NCBI GenBank assembly: GCA_000381565.1
Contig: KB906724.1
Location: 366,045 to 430,044, forward strand
Reading direction: 5' to 3'
Length of the DNA stretch: 64,000 nt
From: Oxalobacteraceae bacterium AB_14
GTDB taxonomy: Bacteria; Pseudomonadota; Gammaproteobacteria; Burkholderiales; Burkholderiaceae_D
Shown: piece by piece, positions 30,710-41,364 of the stretch
Position numbering within the stretch: the stretch's first letter is position 1
Layout of the letters: every line of letters starts with the position of its first letter
The notes under the pieces: generated by a model
What the model was told of the DNA's origin: nothing
Seen by the model: the letters and a program-made list of their open reading frames with translations, nothing else
Databases searched by the model: none
Program-made: the position numbers and the translations under genes

Positions 30710-30930
30710 GTCCCGAACTGATATGGCGTGAGCATTCCGGCCTTGGCCTCTTGAGTGGCAAGCAAGGTATCTTTGATGAACTGGAGCGGCAAACCGGGGT
30801 TTTCATCGACAGCCTTTCCCAGTCGCGCCCAGTACTCGATCTGCTTGGGAATCGAACGGTGCTCGGCCGCAGCATGTGGCTTAGCCATTTCGACTAGCTC
30901 GTCTGATAATTTCAAGGAAGTCGCCATCAT
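30706..30930 (-). CDS. type II antitoxin, ParD-like
   Basis: This 74-aa protein opens MMATSLKLSDELVEMAKPHA, a ribbon-helix-helix-type start, followed by RSIPKQIEYWARLGK, which are hallmarks of the ParD-like antitoxin family. It would bind the toxin and repress the operon. The ribosome site AGAGGTGAC is strong, and the order antitoxin then toxin is normal, with a 4-base overlap. The module is AT-richer than its neighbours, which suggests acquisition. Confidence 0.85.
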   Translation of the reverse strand: MMATSLKLSDELVEMAKPHAAAEHRSIPKQIEYWARLGKAVDENPGLPLQFIKDTLLATQEAKAGMLTPYQFGT

Positions 30931-31127
30931 GTCACCTCTAAGTAGTAGGTGCTAACGTGCCACTTATTGCGACCTTTTGCAACCATTTTGACGTGAAATC
31001 ATCTCTGAAACTGCTCGGCACAAAATGTTCGGCATGCGCCGGCGTATGCTGGCAAGATATCAAGCGCTGATGACCTATTTGACAGGCTCAGGAATTATTC
31101 GTTCCGTGCGCACCGCTTAAAAACTGA

Positions 31128-31156
31128 TTGACTTGGTTGTATATACAACTTATCCT
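31128..31156 (+). promoter_or_regulatory. sigma70 promoter of the hut operon
   Basis: TTGACT (31128-31133) and TATCCT (31151-31156) are separated by exactly 17 bases. They lie 73 bases before hutU. The spacer contains the HutC-type palindrome, so a bound repressor would block RNA polymerase. The rest of the 30931-31127 gap has no recognisable gene. Confidence 0.75.
31136..31149. promoter_or_regulatory. HutC-type operator
   Basis: GTTGTATATACAAC is a perfect 14-bp palindrome. Its TTGTATATACAA core is the HutC-binding consensus known from pseudomonads. It sits between the -35 and -10 boxes of the hut promoter. Confidence 0.8.
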
Positions 31157-31229
31157 TTGATGATGCGCTGGCCGTGCGTGCGTTGTTGCGCGCCTGGCCG
31201 GTCCCACTCACTCAGGAGCAGGAGCCACC

Positions 31230-32939
<1,710 letters not shown>

Positions 32940-32946
32940 GACGGGA

Positions 32947-32997
32947 GGGCGCCCTTGCAGGGGCGCCCCGTTCCGCAGGCGGGCGGCATGCCGCCCG
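32947..32997. repeat. two hairpins between hutU and hutH
   Basis: GGGCGCCC occurs twice (32947-32954 and 32961-32968) and can pair. It is followed by an 18-bp perfect palindrome CGGGCGGCATGCCGCCCG (32980-32997). No T run follows, so these are more likely RNA processing or stability elements than a terminator. Confidence 0.55.
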
Positions 32998-33039
32998 AAG
33001 TCCCTGCTGCACCTATGATTAAATAATTTGAGAACATCT

Positions 33040-34584
33040 ATGAAAAATGCACTGACCCTGAAACCGGGCGCGATGACCCTGACCGAACTGCGCGCCGTGT
33101 GGAGCGCCGCCGGTCCTCTGTCGCTGGCCGCCGAAGCCTACCCGGTCATCGAAGCCTCCGCCGCCGCCGTGCGCGCCATCGTCGCCAAGGGTGACGCCGC
33201 CTACGGCATCAACACCGGTTTCGGCCTGCTGGCCAAGACCCGCATCCCGGACGATAAACTGGAACAGCTGCAGCGCAACCTGATCCTGTCGCACTCGGTG
33301 GGCACCGGCGAGCTGCTGTCGGATGCCGTCTGCCGCCTGATCCTGCTGATGAAGATCGGCAGCCTGGCGCGCGGCTACTCCGGCGTGCGTCCTTTGATCA
33401 TCGACACGCTGATCGCGCTGTACAACGCCGGCATCATGCCGGCCATTCCGGCCAAGGGTTCGGTCGGCGCCTCGGGCGACCTGGCGCCGCTGTCGCACAT
33501 GACGCTGGCGATGCTGGGCGTGGGCGACGTGCGCGTCAACGGTGAAATCATGCCGGCCGCCGACGCACTGAAAGCCGCCAACATCGCGCCGGTGGTGCTG
33601 GCCGCGAAAGAAGGCCTGGCGCTGATCAACGGCACCCAGGTGTCGACCGCGCTGGCGCTGCACGGCCTGTTCATGGCCGAGCGCCTGCTGGAGGCTGGCA
33701 TGGTGTCGGGCGCGCTGTCGCTGGACGCGGCCAAGGGTTCCGATTCGCCGTTCGACGCCCGCGTGCATGAAGTGCGCGGCCAGCCGGGCCAGATCGCCGC
33801 CGCCTCGATCTATCGTCAACTGGTGAGCAACAGCGCGATCCGCGCCTCGCACCTGGTTGGCGACGAGCGCGTGCAAGACCCGTACTGCCTGCGCTGCCAG
33901 CCGCAAGTGATGGGCGCCTGCTGGGACATCATCGGCAACGCCGCCCGCACCTTGCTGATCGAAGCCAACGCCGTCACCGACAATCCGCTGCTGTTCAAGG
34001 AAGGCGAACTGTCGGTGGTGGTCTCGGGCGGTAACTTCCATGCCGAGCCGGTGGCCTTCGCCGCCGACACGCTGGCGCTGGCGATCGCCGAAATCGGCGC
34101 GATCTCCGAACGCCGCATCGCGCTGCTGATCGACGCCACCTTGTCCGGCCTGCCGCCGTTCCTGGTGCGCGACCCGGGCGTGAACTCGGGCTTCATGATC
34201 GCCCACGTGACCGCCGCCGCGCTGGCGTCGGAGAACAAATCGCTGGCCCATCCGGGCAGCGTCGACTCGATCCCGACCTCGGCCAACCAGGAAGACCACG
34301 TCAGCATGGCGACCTACGCGGCGCGCCGTCTGGACGACATGGCGCACAACACCGCCGTCATCATCGGCATCGAGCTGCTGGCCGCCGCGCAGGGCATCGA
34401 CTTCCACCGTCCGCTGAAGACCTCGCCGCATCTGGAGCACGTGCATGCGCAGCTGCGCCAGAAAGTGCCGTTCTTCGATGCCGACCGCTTCTTCGCGCCG
34501 GATATCGAAGCGGCCAAGGGCATGGTCATGCGCGGCGAGTTGAGCGCGTCGTGCAAAGGTTTGTTCACGTCCCTGCATCCATAA
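33040..34584 (+). CDS. hutH: histidine ammonia-lyase
   Basis: This 514-aa enzyme deaminates L-histidine to urocanate. The electrophilic MIO cofactor forms from Ala144-Ser145-Gly146 in [14 protein letters not shown]. Other lyase motifs are present: YGINTGFG near the start, [10 protein letters not shown] and [12 protein letters not shown] chose ATG 33040 because it begins the family-typical N-terminus; a TTG four codons upstream is less likely. It is second in the hut operon, with a 100-base gap after hutU. Confidence 0.96.
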   Translation: MKNALTLKPGAMTLTELRAVWSAAGPLSLAAEAYPVIEASAAAVRAIVAKGDAAYGINTGFGLLAKTRIPDDKLEQLQRNLILSHSVGTGELLSDAVCRLILLMKIGSLARGYSGVRPLIIDTLIALYNAGIMPAIPAKGSVGASGDLAPLSHMTLAMLGVGDVRVNGEIMPAADALKAANIAPVVLAAKEGLALINGTQVSTALALHGLFMAERLLEAGMVSGALSLDAAKGSDSPFDARVHEVRGQPGQIAAASIYRQLVSNSAIRASHLVGDERVQDPYCLRCQPQVMGACWDIIGNAARTLLIEANAVTDNPLLFKEGELSVVVSGGNFHAEPVAFAADTLALAIAEIGAISERRIALLIDATLSGLPPFLVRDPGVNSGFMIAHVTAAALASENKSLAHPGSVDSIPTSANQEDHVSMATYAARRLDDMAHNTAVIIGIELLAAAQGIDFHRPLKTSPHLEHVHAQLRQKVPFFDADRFFAPDIEAAKGMVMRGELSASCKGLFTSLHP

Positions 34585-34602
34585 TCCATAAGAGGAGGCG
34601 TC

Positions 34603-35391
34603 ATGGACTATCAGTTCAAAGCAGGCAGTATTCCCTTGCTGGTGTCCATGCCGCACGTGGGCACCGACATTCCCGACGACGTGGCGGCGGCGATGACGCC
34701 GGCCGCCGTCGACAAGCAGGACACGGACTGGCACCTGGTGCGCCTGTACCAGTTCCTCGGCGAGATGGGGGCGTCGACCTTGTCGGCGCGCTGGTCGCGC
34801 TACGTCATCGATTTGAACCGGCCGCCGGAAAACACCAACCTGTATCCGGGCCAGGATACGACCGGCCTGTGCCCGGTCGACACCTTCCACCGCGAGCCGC
34901 TGTACCGCGATGGCCATACGCCGGGCGAGGGCGAGGTACAGCGCCGCCTGGCCGCGTACTGGAAACCGTATCACGATCAATTGCGCGCCGAGCTGGACCG
35001 GCTGCTGGCGTTGCACGGCCGCGTGGTGTTGTGGGACGCGCATTCGATCGCGTCGGTGGTGCCGCGCTTCTTCGAGGGCAAGCTGCCGGACCTGAACTTC
35101 GGCACCGCCGATGGCAACAGCTGCGCGCCGGGCCTGAGCGAGGCCATCGTGGCGCGCGCGCTGGCGCAGCAGCAGTACAGCGTGGCCGTCAACGGCCGCT
35201 TCAAGGGCGGGCATATCACCCGTCACTACGGCCAGCCGGCCAACCGTGTGCACGCGATCCAGCTGGAGATGTGCCAGTCGACCTACATGGATGAGGAAGC
35301 GCCTTACGGCTACCGCGAGGACCGTGCGCAGCAGGTACAAGGCGTGTTGCGGCAAATGACGCAGGCCGCCGCCGACTGGGGGCGCGCATGA
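34603..35391 (+). CDS. hutG: N-formylglutamate deformylase
   Basis: This 262-aa zinc hydrolase splits N-formylglutamate into glutamate and formate, the last step of the five-step route. It has SMPHVGTDIP near the start, TDWHLVRLY, LWDAHSIASVVP and the closing NGRFKGGHITRHYG. The ribosome site AGAGGAGG precedes ATG 34603. Its stop overlaps the hutF start (ATGA), so the two are translationally coupled, which fits a direct substrate handover. Confidence 0.95.
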   Translation: MDYQFKAGSIPLLVSMPHVGTDIPDDVAAAMTPAAVDKQDTDWHLVRLYQFLGEMGASTLSARWSRYVIDLNRPPENTNLYPGQDTTGLCPVDTFHREPLYRDGHTPGEGEVQRRLAAYWKPYHDQLRAELDRLLALHGRVVLWDAHSIASVVPRFFEGKLPDLNFGTADGNSCAPGLSEAIVARALAQQQYSVAVNGRFKGGHITRHYGQPANRVHAIQLEMCQSTYMDEEAPYGYREDRAQQVQGVLRQMTQAAADWGRA

Positions 35392-36776
35392 ACCGCCTGT
35401 TCGCGCGCAACGCGCTGCTGCCGGAGGGCTGGCGCAAGGATGTGCTGGTCGAGTGGGACGCCAACGGCGCCATCGTCCGCGTCGACGCCGGCGTGGTGGC
35501 GCCGGCCGGCGCCCAGCTGATCGCGCCGGTGGTGGAGTACGTCTTGCCGGGCATGATCAACCTGCATTCGCACAGCTTCCAGCGGGCGCTGGGCGGCCGC
35601 ACGGAAAAGGCCGGCGACGCAGTTGGCAACACCAAGGACAGCTTCTGGACCTGGCGCGACCTGATGTACCGCTTCGCCCGCAACATCACGCCCGAGCACA
35701 TCGAGGCCATCGCCGCCCAGCTGTTTTCGGAATGCCTGCGCCACGGCTACACGTCGATGTGCGAGTTCCATTACGTGCAGCGGGCGCCGGACGGCGCCAT
35801 GTATCCGCGCCCGGCGGAAACGGCCGAGCGTGTCATCGCCGCCGCACGGTTGGCGGGAATCGGCATCACCATGCTGCCAGTGTTGTATAGTTATTCCGGC
35901 TTCGGCGAAAGCGCCTTGAAGCCGGAGCAACAGCGCTTCAAGACCGATCCGCACGATGTGTTGCGGGTGGTCGAGGCGCTGGAGCCCCTGCGCGACGGGC
36001 AGACCGAAGTGGGCGTGGCGCCGCATTCGCTGCGCGCGGCCTCGGTGGCGCAGATTAACGAGGTGCTGGTGACGCTGCCGGACGACCGTCCGGTGCATAT
36101 CCACATCGCGGAGCAGAAGCAGGAAGTGCAGCAATCGCTGGACTGGAGCGGACGCCGCCCGGTGCAGTGGCTGCTGGACCAGGTGGAAGTCGATCAACGC
36201 TGGTGCCTGATCCACGCGACGCACTTGATGCGCGACGAGGTGGACAACATCGCGCAGAGCGGCGCCGTGGCGGGGCTGTGTCCGACCACGGAGGCCAACC
36301 TGGGCGACGGCCTGTTCCCGCTGGAGGAGTTCCTGGCGGCGGGCGGGCGGTTCGGCATCGGCAGCGACAGCCATATTTCGCAAAGCGCGGTGGAAGAACT
36401 GCGCTGGCTGGAATACGGCCAGCGCCTGCAGCACCAGCGCCGCAATATCGCGGTGTCGGCGCAGCAGCGCCATGTCGGCGACTTCCTGTGGCAGGGCGCC
36501 TTGCAGGGCGGCGCGCAGGCCAGCGGACGGCCGGTGGGCGCGCTGGCGCCGGGCCGCCGCGCCGATATGATCGTGCTGGACGACCAGCACCCGAATTTGT
36601 ATGGATTGGCGCTGGACGAGGTGCTCGGCAGCTTCGTCTTCTGCGGTAATGACAATCTGGTCAAGGACGTCATGGTCGGCGGCCAGTGGGTGGTACGCAA
36701 TCAGCAGCACGTTGCGCAGCAGGCGATCGCTGCGCGCTTCAAGCAGACCTTGGCCGAACTGAGGGAGTTCCGATGA
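35388..36776 (+). CDS. hutF: formimidoylglutamate deiminase
   Basis: This 462-aa amidohydrolase turns N-formimino-L-glutamate into N-formyl-L-glutamate and ammonia. Metal ligands are in NLHSHSFQRAL, HIHIAEQ and GIGSDSHISQ; the CPTTEANLGDGLFP motif is typical of the family. The start overlaps the hutG stop and its own stop overlaps hutD (ATGA). Its presence, with HutG, shows that the pathway goes through formylglutamate and not through a one-step formamide-releasing HutG. Confidence 0.95.
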   Translation: MNRLFARNALLPEGWRKDVLVEWDANGAIVRVDAGVVAPAGAQLIAPVVEYVLPGMINLHSHSFQRALGGRTEKAGDAVGNTKDSFWTWRDLMYRFARNITPEHIEAIAAQLFSECLRHGYTSMCEFHYVQRAPDGAMYPRPAETAERVIAAARLAGIGITMLPVLYSYSGFGESALKPEQQRFKTDPHDVLRVVEALEPLRDGQTEVGVAPHSLRAASVAQINEVLVTLPDDRPVHIHIAEQKQEVQQSLDWSGRRPVQWLLDQVEVDQRWCLIHATHLMRDEVDNIAQSGAVAGLCPTTEANLGDGLFPLEEFLAAGGRFGIGSDSHISQSAVEELRWLEYGQRLQHQRRNIAVSAQQRHVGDFLWQGALQGGAQASGRPVGALAPGRRADMIVLDDQHPNLYGLALDEVLGSFVFCGNDNLVKDVMVGGQWVVRNQQHVAQQAIAARFKQTLAELREFR

Positions 36777-37348
36777 CCCAGCTAATCCAGTATGCAAGCC
36801 TGCGGCCCGCGCCGTGGAAGAACGGCGGCGGCAGCACGACGGAAATCGCCGTCTCGCCCGCCGGCGCCGGCTTCGATGAATTCGACTGGCGCGTCAGCCT
36901 GGCGACCATCTCCCAGAGCGGGCCTTTTTCCAGCTTCCCCGGCATCGACCGTTCGCTGGCGCTGGTCGACGGCGACGGCGTGCTGCTGGACTTCGGCGAC
37001 GAGCGCTTTGTGCTCAGCCCCAGCGAGCCGCTGATCGAATTCGACGGCGAGGCGGCGGTGCACGCCACCGTCACCGGCGGCCTGACCACCGATTTCAACG
37101 TGATGTCGCGGCGCGGCCGCTGCCGCCACCGGCTCGAGTCGTTCCTGGTCGATGGCGCCGAGCAGCTCAAGCGCCGCAGCGGCACCACGCTGCTGTTCCT
37201 GGCCGACGGCGAAAGCCTGACGGTGAGCAGCGCACGCGAACGCATCGCCATGGTGCGCTACGACCTGCTGGTGCTGGAGGCCGAAGAGGAATGGTCGATG
37301 GAAGCCCAGCGCGCAACGGTGTTTGTGGTCGACATCATCAACAATTGA
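36773..37348 (+). CDS. hutD: HutD family protein
   Basis: This 191-aa cupin-fold protein matches the HutD family ([46 protein letters not shown]). In pseudomonads HutD appears to limit excessive flux through histidine breakdown and is thought to sense a pathway intermediate. It has no known catalytic motif. ATG 36773 overlaps the hutF stop; a longer upstream frame start is not supported. It sits between hutF and hutI. Confidence 0.9.
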   Translation: MTQLIQYASLRPAPWKNGGGSTTEIAVSPAGAGFDEFDWRVSLATISQSGPFSSFPGIDRSLALVDGDGVLLDFGDERFVLSPSEPLIEFDGEAAVHATVTGGLTTDFNVMSRRGRCRHRLESFLVDGAEQLKRRSGTTLLFLADGESLTVSSARERIAMVRYDLLVLEAEEEWSMEAQRATVFVVDIINN

Positions 37349-37362
37349 AGAGAGTACCAAGC

Positions 37363-38574
37363 ATGTGGGATGTGTTGTTTACGAACGTGCATCTGGCCAC
37401 GATGGCCGATGGCTACGGTGAGATCCGCGATGCCGCCGTCGCCGTCAAGGATGGCAGGATCGCGTGGCTGGGGCCCCGGGCCGAAATGCCGCCGGGCGTG
37501 CTGGCCGTCACCGTGCACGATGGCGGCGGCTGCTGGCTGACGCCGGGCCTGATCGACTGCCACACCCACATCGTCCACGCCGGCAACCGCAGCGACGAAT
37601 TCGAAGCGCGCCTCAATGGCGCCACCTACGAGGACATCGCGCGCGCCGGCGGCGGCATCATGTCTACCGTGCGCGCCACCCGCGCCGCGTCCGAGGACGA
37701 GCTGCTGCGGCAAAGCCTGCCGCGCGTGTGCAGCCTGCTGGCCGAGGGTGTGACCACGCTGGAGATCAAGTCGGGCTACGGCCTGACGCTGGAATCGGAA
37801 GCGAACATGCTGCGCGTGGCGCGCCGCATCGGCCGCGAGCTGCCGGTCAGCGTCGCCGCCACCTTCCTTGGCGCGCACGCCTTGCCGCCGGAATTCGCCG
37901 GCCGCGCCGACGACTACGTCACCGAAGTGTGCGCGATGATCGCGCCGCTGGCCGCCGAAGGCCTGGTCGACGCGGTGGACGCCTTCTGCGAACGCATCGG
38001 TTTCTCGCACGAGCAGACCGAGCGCGTGTTCCAGGCGGCGCGCGCACAGGGCCTGCCGGTCAAGCTGCATGCGGAGCAGCTGTCCGACCAGCGCGGCGCC
38101 GAGCTGGTGGCGCGCTACCAAGGCTTGTCCGCCGACCATCTGGAGCACCTGACCGAGGCCGGCATCGCGGCGATGGCCGCCGCCGGCACCGTGGCGGTGC
38201 TGCTGCCCGGCGCCTACTACTTCCTGCGCGACACCACGCCGCCGCCGGTGGCCGCGATGCGCGCCGCCGGCGTGGCGATGGCCGTGGCCACCGACTGCAA
38301 TCCCGGCACATCGCCGATGACGTCCCTGCTGCTGGCGATGAATATGGTCTGCACGCTGTGGCGTTTGACGCCGCTGGAGGCGCTGGCCGGCTGCACCCTG
38401 CACGCCGCCCGCGCGCTGGGCCGCGAACAGCAGATCGGCAGCCTGGAAGTGGGCAAGCGCGCCGATTTCGCGCTGTGGCGCATCGCCCGCCCGGCCGACC
38501 TGTCCTACGCCATCGGCCTCAATCCCTGCCGGGGCGTGGTCAATGGAGGCGTGTTGCGTACACCTCCGGTTTAG
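37363..38574 (+). CDS. hutI: imidazolonepropionase
   Basis: This 403-aa amidohydrolase hydrolyses 4-imidazolone-5-propionate to formiminoglutamate. The metal-binding [16 protein letters not shown] motif, [17 protein letters not shown] and [10 protein letters not shown] motifs are all present. The ribosome site is GAAGAGAG before ATG 37363. It is the last gene of the hut operon; the gap to the next gene (38575-38658) has no obvious T-run terminator. Confidence 0.96.
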   Translation: MWDVLFTNVHLATMADGYGEIRDAAVAVKDGRIAWLGPRAEMPPGVLAVTVHDGGGCWLTPGLIDCHTHIVHAGNRSDEFEARLNGATYEDIARAGGGIMSTVRATRAASEDELLRQSLPRVCSLLAEGVTTLEIKSGYGLTLESEANMLRVARRIGRELPVSVAATFLGAHALPPEFAGRADDYVTEVCAMIAPLAAEGLVDAVDAFCERIGFSHEQTERVFQAARAQGLPVKLHAEQLSDQRGAELVARYQGLSADHLEHLTEAGIAAMAAAGTVAVLLPGAYYFLRDTTPPPVAAMRAAGVAMAVATDCNPGTSPMTSLLLAMNMVCTLWRLTPLEALAGCTLHAARALGREQQIGSLEVGKRADFALWRIARPADLSYAIGLNPCRGVVNGGVLRTPPV

Positions 38575-38658
38575 AGGGGAGCCTCGGGAAATTCTGTTTC
38601 GTTATTTGTTGTTTCGGTTACAGTACCGGGATGCCTTTTCTAATGTAACAGGATATCC

Positions 38659-41325
38659 ATGTTTGCCCTGAATTCTCTCCGCGCCGCCGTCTTGCTGACG
38701 CTCGGCGCGCAGGCACTGGCCCAGGAGCCGGTTCCGCCCGCGCCGGCCCCCCACACACCCGAAGCACCCGTCACCGCCAGCGCGCCCCTGCCGCCGGCCG
38801 CAGCGCTGGCCGCCGCCGTCGCGGCAGCCTCCGCGCCCAGGCCATACGCCGACGTGGTGCGCGGCGCCGCCCATGTGCAGGGCTTCCTGAACCTGTACCA
38901 GCGAGAGGAAAAGGTCTGGATCGAGCTGCGGCCCGACCAGTTCGACCGCCCGATCTTCATGACCGTGAACATGCCGAACGGGATAGGCGAGCGCGGTATC
39001 TACGGCGGCCAGATGGGACTGACCCAGGTGGTGGTGTTCCACCGCATCGGCAACCTGGTGCAGATGATCGCCAAGAATACCGACTACGGCGCCACGGGTG
39101 GAACGCCGCAGGCGCTGGCGGTGTCGCAGGCGTTCTCCGACAGCCTGCTGGCGATCGCGCCGGTGGCCAGCGGTCCGCATCCGCAGAGCCACGCGATCCT
39201 GGTCGAGGCCAATATCCTGCTGTTCGGCGATATCCCAAGCTTCACCACCCGGCTGGAAACGGCGTTCCGCATGCCGTATGCGATGGATGCGCGCAACAGC
39301 AGCTTCCTGACCATCCGTTCCGACGAGGCCATGACCGGCTTCCAGGTCAACGCCCACTTCTACGTGCCGCGCATCGCGGCGCCGCCGGTGGTGAGGCCGG
39401 CCACGCCGGTGCCAGTCGCCATTCCCAGTCCGCCGACCACGCTGCCGGACCCGCGCAGCATGTTCCTCGGCTTTTACTACAGCTTCATGCCGCTGCCGGC
39501 GCAGCCCATGCATGGCCGCGTCGCGGACGACCGCATCGGCCATTTCGCCTACACCACGCACGACTATACGGACGATGTGACGCCCACCACGGCCCGCCAC
39601 GTGGTGCAGCGCTGGCGCCTGGAAAAGCAGGACCCGTCGCAGCCGCTGTCGGAACCGAAGCAGCCCATCGTCTACTGGCTCGATGCGAACATCCCGGAGA
39701 AGTACCGCGAGTCGGTGAAGCAGGGCATCCTGGCCTGGAACGATGCGTTCGAGCGGATCGGCTTCAAGAACGCCATCGTCGTCAAACAGCAGAGCGAGAA
39801 GGACCGCTTCGATACGATGGATGCGCGCCATGCGTCGGTGCGCTGGTACGTCGGCACGGATGTCGCCGTCGCCATCGGGCCGAGCCAGGTCGATCCGCGC
39901 AGCGGCGAGATACTCGATGCGGATGTCGCCATGCCCGACGTGTTCGCGCGCGGCGCGCGCAGCAGCATCATCGGCAATGACAGCATGCCGCTGCAGGCGC
40001 CGTTGTCGATGCCGGGACAGCAGGCGCACTGCAACTACATGATGGAGTCGGCCTCCGAGATGGGCTTCGCCATGGGCCTGCTGGAGGCGCGCGGCGAGCT
40101 GGCGATGGACAGCCCTGAGGCGGAGGCGCTGGCGCAAGCCTATGTGCGCGCGCTGATAATGCACGAGATCGGCCACACGCTGGGCTTGAGCCACAACTTC
40201 CGCTCGTCGACCGTGTACAGCATGAAGCAGTTGCAGGACCCCGGGTTCACCAAGAAGAACGGCCTGGCCGGATCGGTGATGGACTACACGCCGTTCAACC
40301 TGTCGCTCAAGGGCGAGAGGCAGGGCGAGTACGTGGCGTCGACATTGGGGCCTTACGATTACTGGGCCATCGAGTACGCCTACAAGACCATCGAGCCGGC
40401 GCGGGAGAAGGAGGAGCTGGCGAAGATCGCCGCGCGTTCGAACGAGCCGCTGCTGGCCTTCGGCGCCGACCAGGACGCGGGCGGATTCAACTCCGATCCC
40501 GATGTCAATATGTTCGACCTGGGCAGCGATCCGCTGGCTTACTTCCAGCGCCGCCTGACGATCTCGCGCGAGCTGTGGGACCGCCTGCAACACCGCACGC
40601 TGAAACCGGGCGAGAGTTATGAAACGCTGCGCCGCAGTTTCGACTACGGCTTCCAGCAGTTTGCGCGCACCATGCCGGTGGTGGTCAAGTACGTGGGCGG
40701 CATGACTTACCTGCGCGACCACGCCGGCACCGGCCGCGCCACCTTCACGCCGGTGCCGCTGGCGCGCCAGCGGGCCGCCTTGCGGATGCTGACCACCAGC
40801 CTGTTCAAGTCGGACAGCTTCCATTTCTCGCCGGCCATGATCAGCCGCCTGGGAGCGGACCATTTCGAGTCGCGCGGACGGGCCGACGTGTCGGTCAGCG
40901 GCCGCGTGTTGTTCTTGCAGTCCGGCGCGCTGGACCAGCTGATGTCCGACGCGGTGGCGGTGCGCCTGCTCGATTCGCAGGAAAAGCTGGACGACCGCAA
41001 ACAGGCGCTCAGCCTGGACGAGTTGTACACCACCGTGCAGGACGCGGTATGGAGCGAGCTGAAAACCGGCAAGGACATCAACGGCATGCGCCGCAATCTG
41101 CAGCGCGAGCATTTGAAGCGGCTGACCGCGATCCTGCTGCGCGCATCGCCCGCCACGCCGGCCGACGCGCGCAGCCTGCAACGCGAAAACGCGCTGGCGC
41201 TGCAGCGCGATCTCCGCAGCGCGATGGCAAAGCCGATGAGCCGCGAGGCCAAGGCGCACCTGGCAGAGTCGTATGAAACGCTGAGCCAGGCCTTGAAGGC
41301 GGCCATGTTGCGCACTGGCGCTTGA
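38659..41325 (+). CDS. exported zinc-dependent metzincin-like metalloprotease
   Basis: This 888-aa protein has a signal peptide (about 1-22, ending ALAQ) and a Pro/Ala-rich linker. A central domain follows, then a catalytic region with HEIGHTLGLSHNF from residue 502. The HExxHxxGxxH pattern (His502, His506, His512, Glu503) marks metzincins. SVMDYTPFN supplies the Met-turn-like stretch. The architecture resembles the large DUF5117/DUF4953-type peptidases of proteobacteria and Bacteroidetes. The substrate is unknown. It follows hutI by 84 bases on the same strand but is unrelated in function. Confidence 0.85.
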   Translation: MFALNSLRAAVLLTLGAQALAQEPVPPAPAPHTPEAPVTASAPLPPAAALAAAVAAASAPRPYADVVRGAAHVQGFLNLYQREEKVWIELRPDQFDRPIFMTVNMPNGIGERGIYGGQMGLTQVVVFHRIGNLVQMIAKNTDYGATGGTPQALAVSQAFSDSLLAIAPVASGPHPQSHAILVEANILLFGDIPSFTTRLETAFRMPYAMDARNSSFLTIRSDEAMTGFQVNAHFYVPRIAAPPVVRPATPVPVAIPSPPTTLPDPRSMFLGFYYSFMPLPAQPMHGRVADDRIGHFAYTTHDYTDDVTPTTARHVVQRWRLEKQDPSQPLSEPKQPIVYWLDANIPEKYRESVKQGILAWNDAFERIGFKNAIVVKQQSEKDRFDTMDARHASVRWYVGTDVAVAIGPSQVDPRSGEILDADVAMPDVFARGARSSIIGNDSMPLQAPLSMPGQQAHCNYMMESASEMGFAMGLLEARGELAMDSPEAEALAQAYVRALIMHEIGHTLGLSHNFRSSTVYSMKQLQDPGFTKKNGLAGSVMDYTPFNLSLKGERQGEYVASTLGPYDYWAIEYAYKTIEPAREKEELAKIAARSNEPLLAFGADQDAGGFNSDPDVNMFDLGSDPLAYFQRRLTISRELWDRLQHRTLKPGESYETLRRSFDYGFQQFARTMPVVVKYVGGMTYLRDHAGTGRATFTPVPLARQRAALRMLTTSLFKSDSFHFSPAMISRLGADHFESRGRADVSVSGRVLFLQSGALDQLMSDAVAVRLLDSQEKLDDRKQALSLDELYTTVQDAVWSELKTGKDINGMRRNLQREHLKRLTAILLRASPATPADARSLQRENALALQRDLRSAMAKPMSREAKAHLAESYETLSQALKAAMLRTGA

Positions 41326-41364
41326 TGGTAAGCTCTCTGGATTGACCATCATTCCGGAGCGCGT

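Noticed and set aside
30961..31127. Sigma54-type promoter before the hut operon
   Set aside because: A TGGCAC occurs on the minus strand but no properly spaced TTGC follows; the sigma70 promoter at 31128-31156 explains the operon.
33019..35355. Minus-strand frame of 778 aa opposite hutH and hutG
   Set aside because: It has no recognisable domain and lies opposite well-identified hut genes.
38602..41352. Minus-strand frame of 916 aa opposite the metalloprotease
   Set aside because: Composition is Arg/His/Gln-rich with no domain; the plus strand holds a clear metzincin motif.
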